Made by a program: the position numbers and the translations under genes. From JBPRGG01 sp051418075 (GTDB lineage: Bacteria; Bacteroidota; Bacteroidia; Cytophagales; Cyclobacteriaceae): a DNA stretch of 12,749 nucleotides. This document shows, piece after piece, positions 6,184 to 12,346 of the stretch. Under the pieces are notes generated by a model, which saw nothing but the letters and a program-made list of their open reading frames with translations, did no database searches and was not told where the DNA came from. The number at the start of each line of letters is the position of its first letter. Positions within the stretch are counted from its first letter, which is position 1. The stretch spans positions 1 through 12,749 of the forward strand of contig JBPRGG010000067.1 of assembly GCA_051418075.1 (NCBI GenBank), written 5' to 3'.

Positions 6184-8829
6184 CTAATACTGGCAGTATA
6201 TTCGGTCATATTCTGCTCCGGTGAAAGCTTCTCTTTTCAGGATCTCCCCCTGATGGTCATAGTAGATCACCACAAAAAACTCAGCTTCCCTGATCTGTTT
6301 TTCAGCGAAATAGATGGGATGTTTAGCAGTACCCAGATTTACTATATCATTAAATGTAGGACCAATGATCTCTCCCCTGGTATTGCTGAGGACACCAAAT
6401 TTATCTTCTTTCAGAATGTAAATCAGAACTTCAGTAGTATCATTTCTGATATAGGTGTAGTTAGAAATATCTTCATATTCGAAATGCCCCTGATTCAGGT
6501 TAAGGATATGCCAGACATCCTCCTGCATTACCAGGGCAGAGGTGTCGTTCCAATAGGTGATCTGATCAAAATCAAAATCTGTGAGGCTTTTATTTTTATG
6601 ATCGACTAAACCGGCTTTCCCTTTTTTATATACAATTAACAAACTGTCATTATAAGGTTTGATCACCTGATCATACTGAGGCGAAATTTCGATATTATGC
6701 CTCAAATGAAATACACCAAATTTTTGGTTACGTAATAAGGAAACATAACCATCCTTATAATTTCCAATTCCATCATAAATTGTCTTCAAAAGCGTATTCC
6801 CCTGAATATCCGCCAGCCCTTTACGACCACGATAATCCAGTACCAGGTATTCATTACCCAAAGCCGAAACCTGATCATATCTGCCTTCCAGCATCAGCTG
6901 TCCCAGCCTGTTATAAATTTTCTTATGCCTGTTTGCTTCTTCTACCAACAGTAATTCCTGAAACTGATCACCTGCTGAAACTGAAACAGGCTTTAACAAC
7001 TTGACATTGTTAGCCTTTTCCAGGTCAACAATACTGTCATTGGAGAAATATAATAGTCTTTGATCATTGTTTTCCAGATAAGCAAAATGATTATTTAAGA
7101 CTTCCACTGAATCATACACAAAACCAGACATTACAGTAGCATTGGAAGTAATAAAACTCCATTTTCCGGTTTTTTTCAAAGCCAGCCAGTTGTCATTATA
7201 TTGTACTTCAGCAAAGGAAGTATCGGTAATGGGCAAAAATTGTTGATTCAATACCTGATAACGATTATGCCTCTTGATAAGCCAGCCGTCATTCATGTTA
7301 TAGATAATATGCCTTTCCAGAGGAATTACAGTGTTTAAATCGCTATTAAGCAGCGTTTCAGCATCACCTCTGTACCCGATGAGGTAGGCATTATCAAGCA
7401 GTTCCACCTCTTCATAAATAAAGTCCATAGACGGTCGTTTATCTTCCAGTACCTGCAGCAGGCTTTCTGGTTTGAATACTGCATAATCCTGATTTAACCT
7501 GGCCAGCATAAAAGGCCCCAGCAGGTCTATTTCATCATAAGCCTCAGGAAAAATCATCCGTCCCATCAGTGTATAAAGGCCCCATTTATCATTTTTTCTG
7601 GTCTTAATAAATTGACCATCCAGCATTTTTATATCATCAAAAGCAAAGTCCAAAAGACGTTCTCCTGTTTTATGGATCAGCCCGCTATAACCATTCTTTT
7701 CAAGTCTGATCAGTCCAAAACCCAGATCTGCAGAATGATCAAAATCTCCCTGATAGATTACAGGGCCAGATTTAGCAATAATGCTTTTAGTATCATTTTG
7801 GCTTACTACCAGATAATCCTGATCTATGTTGCCACAGTTATAGTCACTTTCAATGTCATCAAATTCAGCCGGGAATAGCTGATTCCATTGTTCATCCCTA
7901 AAGCCAAATTTATTTTCCTCCAATACCGGCACCAGGAAGCCTGATTCTAACTGAATGACCTGGGCCAACGAATCCTGGATGGGTAACTGATAGGTTTGAA
8001 AAAAATCATCCGGGTTATTATGGGTTTTAAAAGTATGGTAAAGGTAACTGACAGCTTTGTCCTTATGTACACTGTTGGGATAATTTTTAATAAAATAAAG
8101 GTATTGGTCAACCTGATTACTGAAGGTTTTCAATTCAAGGATGTTTTTTTCTGCTTGTTCACGAAAAGGTGTACGTGGGTATTGTTGCAAAAAGTTTTCA
8201 AAGCTGGACAGGGACTGATCAGCCGTTTTATCTTTAAATAGCAAGGAATTATAAAGTTCTTCGGCCTGTTTCACTTGTTTTGCTTCCGGATAAACCTGGA
8301 TAAAATCCAGAAATGCTTCATAGGTATAGGTTTCTCTGGCTTTTTGCCAGGCCAGTTCATTTCTACTTTCGATGGCCTGATCTGTTTGAATAGCGGTGGG
8401 ATGTTTTTGCAGAAACAGGTTATAAGCAGGTATGGTGTTAAGAGAAACAGCTACCCGAAAGGCGGCCGAGTCTACCCGGGATTTCTGTAAATTAATTGCT
8501 TCATGATCAATAGTTGCTTTAGCCAACTTGTCTTTGGTTTTTTGATCTATCAAATCATACTGACGGATGGCCTTTTCGATGTTATTAAGGGATGAATCGA
8601 CACTGTAGTGGATATACGCAGTATCCAGGTAGAGTAAAGCGTAAACATAATAAGCCCCGGGGTTGAGGCTGTCTTTGGCTAAAGATTTTTCCAGTGTTTT
8701 TTCAGTTTTATCAAATTTCCCTTTTTGGTAAAGTTTGAGTGCTCGTTTAGGGTTGGCTGATAAAATGCTGACTGAAAACAGGATTAGCACAAATAACCAT
8801 ACAATTTTTTTTACCCACATATTCACCAT
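6184..8829 (-). CDS. Large exported TPR-like and WG-repeat protein
   Basis: The 881-residue product has a signal peptide (about residues 1-25, hydrophobic IVWLFVLILFSVSILSA). Residues 26-290 are alpha-helical repeats of TPR or related type, with recurring FLQKHP, FIQVYP, FLQQYP and FIKNYP segments. From about 300 to 860 there are at least eight WG-type repeats, for example KFGFRDEQ, WGLYTLMGRMIFP, KWSFITS, KGLADIQGN, KFGVFHL, KAGLVDHKN and KFGVLSNTRGEIIGP, each followed by a Y/F-D-x-I/V end. WG repeats probably form a beta-propeller-like or binding surface; no enzyme motif is visible. It is likely periplasmic or outer-membrane associated. A second ATG three codons in (8820) has AAGGA at good spacing (9 bases), so the true start may be 8820. 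The promoter at 8847-8876 is good. It is monocistronic and convergent with pyrE. Confidence 0.85.
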   Translation of the reverse strand: MVNMWVKKIVWLFVLILFSVSILSANPKRALKLYQKGKFDKTEKTLEKSLAKDSLNPGAYYVYALLYLDTAYIHYSVDSSLNNIEKAIRQYDLIDQKTKDKLAKATIDHEAINLQKSRVDSAAFRVAVSLNTIPAYNLFLQKHPTAIQTDQAIESRNELAWQKARETYTYEAFLDFIQVYPEAKQVKQAEELYNSLLFKDKTADQSLSSFENFLQQYPRTPFREQAEKNILELKTFSNQVDQYLYFIKNYPNSVHKDKAVSYLYHTFKTHNNPDDFFQTYQLPIQDSLAQVIQLESGFLVPVLEENKFGFRDEQWNQLFPAEFDDIESDYNCGNIDQDYLVVSQNDTKSIIAKSGPVIYQGDFDHSADLGFGLIRLEKNGYSGLIHKTGERLLDFAFDDIKMLDGQFIKTRKNDKWGLYTLMGRMIFPEAYDEIDLLGPFMLARLNQDYAVFKPESLLQVLEDKRPSMDFIYEEVELLDNAYLIGYRGDAETLLNSDLNTVIPLERHIIYNMNDGWLIKRHNRYQVLNQQFLPITDTSFAEVQYNDNWLALKKTGKWSFITSNATVMSGFVYDSVEVLNNHFAYLENNDQRLLYFSNDSIVDLEKANNVKLLKPVSVSAGDQFQELLLVEEANRHKKIYNRLGQLMLEGRYDQVSALGNEYLVLDYRGRKGLADIQGNTLLKTIYDGIGNYKDGYVSLLRNQKFGVFHLRHNIEISPQYDQVIKPYNDSLLIVYKKGKAGLVDHKNKSLTDFDFDQITYWNDTSALVMQEDVWHILNLNQGHFEYEDISNYTYIRNDTTEVLIYILKEDKFGVLSNTRGEIIGPTFNDIVNLGTAKHPIYFAEKQIREAEFFVVIYYDHQGEILKREAFTGAEYDRIYCQY

Positions 8830-8846
8830 TCCTTCAAAACATAAAG

Positions 8847-8876
8847 CAAAAATATAAAATAATTGTAGTATAGCAA
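8847..8876 (-). promoter_or_regulatory. Bacteroidetes-type promoter for the WG-repeat gene
   Basis: On the minus strand TTG (8876-8874) is followed after exactly 19 bases by TATTTTTG (8854-8847), matching the TTG-N19-TAnnTTTG form of the Bacteroidetes housekeeping promoter. A start about 6 bases downstream would give a leader of about 12 bases to the first ATG, or 21 to the second. Confidence 0.65.
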
Positions 8877-8980
8877 TGTTAAATAGATTAAAGCAGGCAT
8901 TGATTCAAACATATAACGATGAAGCTAATTGAAAAAATTATAAAAAGGTTATAAATATTCAGGAAATGAGTTTTTTTTGT

Positions 8981-8988
8981 TAATATTG
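8981..8988 (+). promoter_or_regulatory. Candidate -7 box for tRNA-Pro
   Basis: TAATATTG matches TAnnTTTG at seven of eight positions and ends 15 bp before the mature tRNA. A run of eight T then G (8971-8979) precedes it, but no spaced -33 TTG is clear. Confidence 0.4.
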
Positions 8989-9003
8989 CATTTCTTAAAA
9001 GTT

Positions 9004-9077
9004 CGGGGTGTGGCGCAGTCCGGTAGCGTACTTGCATGGGGTGCAAGGGGTCGTGAGTTCAAATCTCGCCACCCCGA
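9004..9077 (+). tRNA. tRNA-Pro (anticodon GGG)
   Basis: A full cloverleaf folds by eye. The 7-bp acceptor stem CGGGGTG (9004-9010) pairs with CACCCCG (9070-9076), with A9077 as discriminator. The D-stem is GCGC/GCGT (9013-9016 and 9026-9029). The anticodon stem CTTGC/GCAAG (9031-9035 and 9043-9047) carries the loop ATGGGGT with anticodon GGG at 9038-9040. The variable loop has 5 bases, and the T-stem GTGAG/CTCGC (9053-9057 and 9065-9069) carries the loop TTCAAAT. CCA is not encoded. It should read the proline codons CCC and CCU. It stands alone, with its own terminator at 9098-9136, and marks the boundary between housekeeping genes and the decayed insertion-sequence block. Confidence 0.97.
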
Positions 9078-9097
9078 CGAGCTATTACACTGACAAT

Positions 9098-9136
9098 GAG
9101 GCATTTACAAATCAAATTGTGAATGCCTCTTTTTTT
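9098..9136 (+). terminator. Intrinsic terminator of tRNA-Pro
   Basis: GAGGCATTTAC (9098-9108) pairs with GTGAATGCCTC (9119-9129) over 11 positions with one G-U, around a 10-base loop, followed by seven T (9130-9136). This is a textbook Rho-independent terminator placed 20 bp after the tRNA. Confidence 0.85.
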
Positions 9137-9164
9137 GGATATACGAAAAGATATACACTAAGCC

Positions 9165-9202
9165 GGGATCAATCCGAAAACCTGGGATCAATCCGAAAAC
9201 CT
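9165..9202. repeat. Tandem duplication of a 19-bp unit
   Basis: GGGATCAATCCGAAAACCT occurs twice without a gap (9165-9183 and 9184-9202), with no mismatch. It lies in the non-coding stretch between the tRNA terminator and the IS481-family element. Two perfect copies suggest a recent slippage or a small duplication; no function is visible. Confidence 0.9.
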
Positions 9203-9225
9203 GTAGAGTAATTGAATTAAGCATA

Positions 9226-9233
9226 TATATTTG
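9226..9233 (+). promoter_or_regulatory. Isolated TAnnTTTG box upstream of the IS481 element
   Basis: TATATTTG fits the -7 consensus and points toward the transposase, outside the element's left inverted repeat. There is no -33 TTG at 19 bp. If active it would be an external promoter reading into the element. Confidence 0.2.
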
Positions 9234-9277
9234 AAAGTCTGAATAAGAAGAAACTTATGTTTCTTACTCCTCTAGTT

Positions 9278-9304
9278 TGAAGTAGCTATAATAAAATCTG
9301 ACAG
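9278..9304 (+). repeat. Left terminal inverted repeat of IS481 element
   Basis: It matches the reverse complement of 10420-10446 at 22 of 27 positions, and two further T bases (9276-9277) match A bases at 10447-10448, so the true tip may lie 2 bp further out. Confidence 0.65.
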
Positions 9305-9360
9305 TTAGGAATTAAATTGAATTTGAAAAGAATGTTCAATTATTAATCCCATAACTGTCA
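9299..9360 (+). promoter_or_regulatory. Long imperfect hairpin ending on the transposase start codon
   Basis: TGACAGTTA (9299-9307) is the exact reverse complement of 9352-9360, and AATTGAA (9315-9321) that of 9335-9341, with an ATTAA/TTAAT pair between them, leaving a 13-base loop. The last paired base is the A of the transposase ATG. RNA starting outside the element would contain the whole hairpin and hide the start codon, while RNA starting inside it would not. That is a known way for insertion sequences to block expression from outside promoters; its use here is inferred. Confidence 0.5.
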
Positions 9361-10408
9361 TGAATACACAGACAAAAGTAATCAAAACTAAATTAGGACT
9401 GCTCAATTTAGCTGAGCAATTAGGCAATGTTTCACAAGTATGCAAAATCTTTGGCTACAGCAGAGATAGCTTTTATCGGTTTAAGGAACTTTATGAGACT
9501 GGAGGAGAACAAGCTCTCCAAGAGTTAAACAGTGTTTGGCTAAGGCATAATTTGGAAACATTCAAGAAACGCTTAAAAGTTCTGGAAGTCAAAGCTACCG
9601 AAGAGAACCTGGTGTTGACTGAAGCCCAGGTAGCTGCTATGGAAAAGGCAAAGGAGAAAAAAAAAGCCAAGGAGAGATAGAAACCTATCACCCTGGATAT
9701 TTAGGAGCCCAGGATACATATTATGTTGGCACGATCAAAGGCGTTGGCAGAATCTATCAGCAAACCTTCATCGATACCTATACAAAAGTAGCTCATACTA
9801 AGCTCTATGATCGTAAAAATGCCTTAGTAGCTGCTGATATGCTCAACTATAAAGTATTACTTTTCTATGAAGAGCAAGATGTTCATTTACTACGAATTAT
9901 TACCGATAGAGGTACTGAATATTGTGGAGCCAGAGAGCATCATGAATTTCAATTGTATTTAGCTATTGAGGATATCGATCATACCAGAACAAAAGCCAGA
10001 AATCCTCAAACTAACGGGATTTGCGAGCGTTTTCATCGAACCATTCAAGATGAATTCTATTCGATTGCTTTTAGAAAGAAAATATACAACTCAATTGAAG
10101 AGTTACAAAAGGATCTGGACCAGTGGATAGATCATTACAACAATGAAAGAACGCATACAGGTAAATATTGCTTTGGGAGAACATCAATGCAAACCTGGTT
10201 AGAAAGCAAACATTTAGCAGATGAAAAAAATTTGGATAATAAATTTCAAAATTTCGTACATTTGCCATCGTCAGGCGAAGCGGAAACAGGCTCTGGTGGC
10301 GATCAACCTGCCAGGAATAACCTGACCAACCGAAATGAAGATGGGGCAAAAATAAGCCCCTCTATAAATGTTCATTTTGGAAAGGATATGCCTAATAAAA
10401 CGCATTAA
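9360..10408 (+). pseudogene. IS481-family transposase, deleted and frameshifted
   Basis: The N-terminal part (9360-9680) begins with a helix-turn-helix, LNLAEQLGNVSQVCKIFGYS, and then jumps from GGEQALQEL straight to NSVWLRHNLETFKKRL. Relatives I remember carry about 50-55 more residues there, so an in-frame loss of roughly 160 bp is likely. At 9657-9665 a run of nine A is followed by a TAG stop in the first frame. The -1 frame continues from GEIETYHPGYLGAQDTYY (codon GGA at 9671) without a stop to 10408 and holds the whole integrase core: first Asp in TFIDTYTKV, second in ITDRGTEY, and Glu in GICERFHRT, so the DDE triad is intact. The C-terminus has an unusual Gly/Asn-rich tail of about 50 residues beyond the usual end. 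Function is probably lost through the deletion, even if the A-run allowed slippage. Confidence 0.85.
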
Positions 10409-10419
10409 ATAATAACCTG

Positions 10420-10446
10420 CTGTCAGATAATATTCTAGCTATTACA
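10420..10446 (-). repeat. Right terminal inverted repeat of IS481 element
   Basis: This is the partner of 9278-9304 (22 of 27 positions), starting CTGTCAGAT on its inner side and ending in ACA. It lies 11 bp after the transposase stop codon. Confidence 0.65.
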
Positions 10447-10472
10447 AATAATCACCCGTGGTCGCTCCTCGC

Positions 10473-11265
10473 CTAAGGCTCTTTAGTATCTTGTGCATAT
10501 TGCTGCTGTAGCTTTTCTCCTTCGTGTTTTCGATAGCTGGGGCCTTTTATCTCTACTTTGATGGAGTGATGAAAAATGCGGTCCAGTATGGCTTTGGTAG
10601 AGATGGGATCACCCAGGTATTCAGCCCAGTCAGGTTCTTCTACATTGGTGGTAAAGATGAGAGGCTTGTTTTTATTGTAGCGTTCGTTGATTACCTTAAA
10701 GAGCAGGTGCGCTTCTTTGGTCACTTCCAACTCCAGCCGGTCATGACCCATCTCATCAATAAGCAGCAGGTCAGGAGACAGGTAGCGTTATAGCCTGTTG
10801 AGAAGGGTTTTTTCATATACTCCCTGGTTCAGGTCGTTGAGTATATTAGAGCAGGTGGTATAAAGCACGCGCCGCCTTTGCTGGCAGGCAATCAGGCCAA
10901 TGGCCTGGGCCAGGTGACTTTTACCTGTGCCAGGATCGCCGACAAACAGGATAGACTGGCCCTGGTCAAAAAAAATGAAGCGTAGCCAGTTGCAGGATTA
11001 GCTTCTTGTTGAGCCTGGGCTGGAAGTTAAAGTCAAAGTCGGCCAGCATCTTGTGAGGCCTGGGTAGCTTGCTTTCCTCGATCCGGTAACGGATGCTGCC
11101 CTCTATTTTAGCGTTAGTTTCTTGCTGAACGATGTTTTGTATAAATTCGCCATAGCTCACCTGCTGATCGGTAGCTTGAGCCACCAGGCTTGAATAGGCC
11201 GATTTTAGGTGCTTTAAACCCAGGTAGCGGCAGTTGGATATAAAAGTATCTTGATTTTTGTTCAT
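10473..11265 (-). pseudogene. istB, IS21-family helper ATPase, broken
   Basis: Read on the minus strand and repaired, this gives about 262 residues, the normal size of IstB, the AAA+ helper that loads the IS21 transposase onto target DNA. The N-terminal part runs intact to LQLATLHFF. An eight-base homopolymer (10968-10975) then puts the reading frame onto TGA; one base fewer would restore FDQGQSILFVGDPGTGKSHLAQAIG, which contains Walker A (GDPGTGKS, 10917-10940). A second lesion is an in-frame TAA at 10790-10788, probably from CAA, just before RYLSPDLLLIDEMGHD with Walker B. The rest runs open through FTTNVEEPDWAEYLGDP to the TAG at 10473. The ATG follows the istA stop by 2 bp, the usual istA-istB arrangement. 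Confidence 0.88.
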
Positions 11266-11267
11266 CT

Positions 11268-11690
11268 TCAGGAGATTTTAAAAGTTATTTCTGATTTCTT
11301 CTTGGCATTTACCTGCAAGAAGTTTTCTACATTGCGTGCATCATATACCTTATAGGTAAGGGCTCGTTGCACTGCTATATTTATATCTTGAGGATAGTAG
11401 TTGAGTTTTAAGTTGAGCAGCAACCGCCATTGGCTAGGATAATGCTTGTGATCCTGGCTTTTTAACAATTCCATATTTTGCTCCATGGCCGCTCCGAGTA
11501 CTTTGTTAAGCTATTTCCTGGCTTTGAGGGAGGCTTGGGACTTTTTAAGTTTCTGCCAATGTAGGTCCCTTTACTATCCGGACCGGCCAGTGTGTACAGG
11601 GCTATCTGTTGACCAGTAGTACTGTAAATGGTAATTTGCTGATCTGATATGCGTATCCAGTTGGAAATATTACCACAACAATATTTGCTA
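11268..11690 (-). pseudogene. istA, 3' remnant of IS21-family transposase
   Basis: Only the C-terminal tail of an IstA-type transposase survives. The segment with INIAVQRALTYKVYDARNVENFLQVNAKKKSEI (11268-11486) is typical of IstA just before istB. The frame is open further up to a TAG at 11513-11511, beyond which the same frame reads KLKKSQASLKARK. Upstream again, in another frame, WIRISDQQITIYSTTGQQIALY (about 11590-11655) resembles the beta-rich domain that precedes the IstA tail, so at least one frameshift is present. The catalytic DDE core and the left end of the element are absent from the window. The upper boundary is uncertain; nothing IstA-like is seen beyond about 11690. Confidence 0.75.
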
Positions 11691-11841
11691 AATCTAATAT
11701 TAGAGAAGGTGAAAGAAACTTGGACAATAACAAATTATTTAATAATGAAAGATTAAATAAAAAAGCCACTTAATTTCATACCCCAAAAACTGCTGATCAC
11801 TCAACAAAAGTATTAGTGAAATCTATTAGTATATGCCGATA
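11691..11841. other. Non-coding stretch without recognisable gene
   Basis: This AT-rich sequence lies between the istA remnant and the small ORF. I see no ORF with a recognisable product, no RNA and no strong repeat, only related words of the type TATTAGT near 11805-11832. Confidence 0.5.
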
Positions 11842-11846
11842 CTAAT
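11825..11846. repeat. Hairpin over the stop codon of the small ORF
   Basis: ATTAGTAT (11825-11832) and ATACTAAT (11839-11846) form a perfect 8-bp stem with loop ATGCCG. The TAG stop of the minus-strand small ORF (11844-11842) lies in the stem. No T-run follows on the minus strand, so it is not a classical terminator. Confidence 0.5.
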
Positions 11847-12006
11847 AAAAACTCAAACTTTGATTTAGTGGAGGTAATTCATTTTCTTCCTGACTCTGTT
11901 GTATGCTACTTAAGGCATTTAAAATCCGATCCTGATTCATTTTAATTTCTTCCAGTAAGTAATGAGGGACCATAGTAAATGTGAAGTTTGGTTCATTGTT
12001 ATTCAT
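11842..12006 (-). CDS. Possible small protein, 54 residues
   Basis: An ATG at 12006 opens 54 codons ending in TAG. The product begins MNNNEPNFTFTMVPHYLLEE and continues with a helical stretch, IKMNQDRILNALSSIQQSQE, then a short tail. The composition looks like protein and not like random AT-rich DNA, but I recognise no family and no Shine-Dalgarno sequence is present. The N-terminal pattern, a short strand followed by a helix with regularly spaced Leu/Ile, is reminiscent of the start of small Bacteroidetes helix-turn-helix (excisionase-like) proteins, of which this could be a truncated relic. It lies between the IS21 remnant and the 21-bp array, so decay is plausible. Confidence 0.4.
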   Translation of the reverse strand: MNNNEPNFTFTMVPHYLLEEIKMNQDRILNALSSIQQSQEENELPPLNQSLSFY

Positions 12007-12095
12007 TTTAAGTACTATTTTACAAGTTGATAATAAAGGTTTCCTTAATTACTGGTAGTTAAAAGTAAATGAAGCCAATCAAAAAATAAAAAAAA

Positions 12096-12273
12096 CGGGC
12101 TAAATAGCTGACTTTCCGTTCTAAATAGTCATTTTGCCGGGATTTTTTATTTCAGAGCAAAAATAACTGTCATTTAGGACTATCCATTTCGGGATAAAAA
12201 GCATAAAAAGCGGGATTTTTTAATGATATGCCGGGATAATTTGATGATTTAGAGGGATTTTTACTTTTGAAGA
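12096..12273. repeat. Array of CGGGAT-type hexamers at exact 21-bp spacing
   Basis: Related hexamers start at 12096 (CGGGCT), 12117 (CGTTCT), 12138 (CGGGAT), then after 52 bp at 12190, 12211 and 12232 (all CGGGAT) and 12253 (AGGGAT). Within each block the step is exactly 21 bp. Between the hexamers the 15-bp spacers are AT-rich and only loosely alike; the first two share CTAAATAG. The 52-bp step equals two 21-bp units plus 10, about one extra helical turn. Both strands have stop codons in the frames I read, so it is not coding. Iteron-like protein binding sites two helical turns apart would explain the spacing; a decayed tandem repeat is the alternative. Confidence 0.65.
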
Positions 12274-12274
12274 A

Positions 12275-12318
12275 GTTGGACAGGTTGGACAAGTTGGACA
12301 GGTTGGACAGCTCGGACA
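12275..12318. repeat. Tandem 9-bp repeat, about five copies
   Basis: GTTGGACAG at 12275, GTTGGACAA at 12284, GTTGGACAG at 12293 and 12302, then a degenerate CTCGGACA at 12311. The repeat starts 2 bp after the 21-bp array ends and 29 bp before the ligase stop codon, so it lies in the 3' untranslated region of the ligase mRNA. It is prone to slippage. I see no start codon that would make it part of a protein. Confidence 0.85.
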
Positions 12319-12346
12319 ATTACAGTAACTTAAATATTCACTTTAG

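Larger units (their letters stand above)
9278..10446 (+). mobile_element. Degenerate IS481-family insertion sequence
   Basis: A left end at 9278-9304 and a right end at 10420-10446 match as inverted repeats at 22 of 27 positions; both contain TAGCTA near the tip and ATCTGACAG at the inner side, and the outer bases are TG/CA. Between them lies one transposase gene of the IS481 family, frameshifted and internally deleted. The element is 1169 bp, or roughly 1330 bp before the deletion. I find no matching target-site duplication in the flanks (left tip CTAGTT, right tip AATAAT), so the ends may be off by a few bases or the flanks may have been rearranged. The right end stops 27 bp from the IS21-family remnant. 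Confidence 0.75.

Noticed and set aside
6169..6200. Terminator between pyrE and the WG-repeat gene (ATACTG/CAGTAT inverted repeat)
   Set aside because: The adjacent arms leave a one-base loop, part lies in the coding end of the WG gene, and there is no T-run.
9008..9211. Open frame of 67 codons starting inside tRNA-Pro
   Set aside because: It runs through the tRNA, its terminator and the 19-bp duplication; the translation has no support.
10343..10360. GGGGC/GCCCC hairpin as a transcription terminator in the IS481 element
   Set aside because: It has only 5 bp of stem, lies within the open frame of the transposase tail, and is not followed by a T-run.
9270..10460. Target-site duplication flanking the IS481 element
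   Set aside because: I compared the bases outside both inverted repeats at several end positions and found no shared 4-8 bp word in direct orientation.
12096..12318. CRISPR array
   Set aside because: The repeated words are 6 bp or 9 bp, spacers are 15 bp or none, and there are no cas genes; the geometry does not fit CRISPR.
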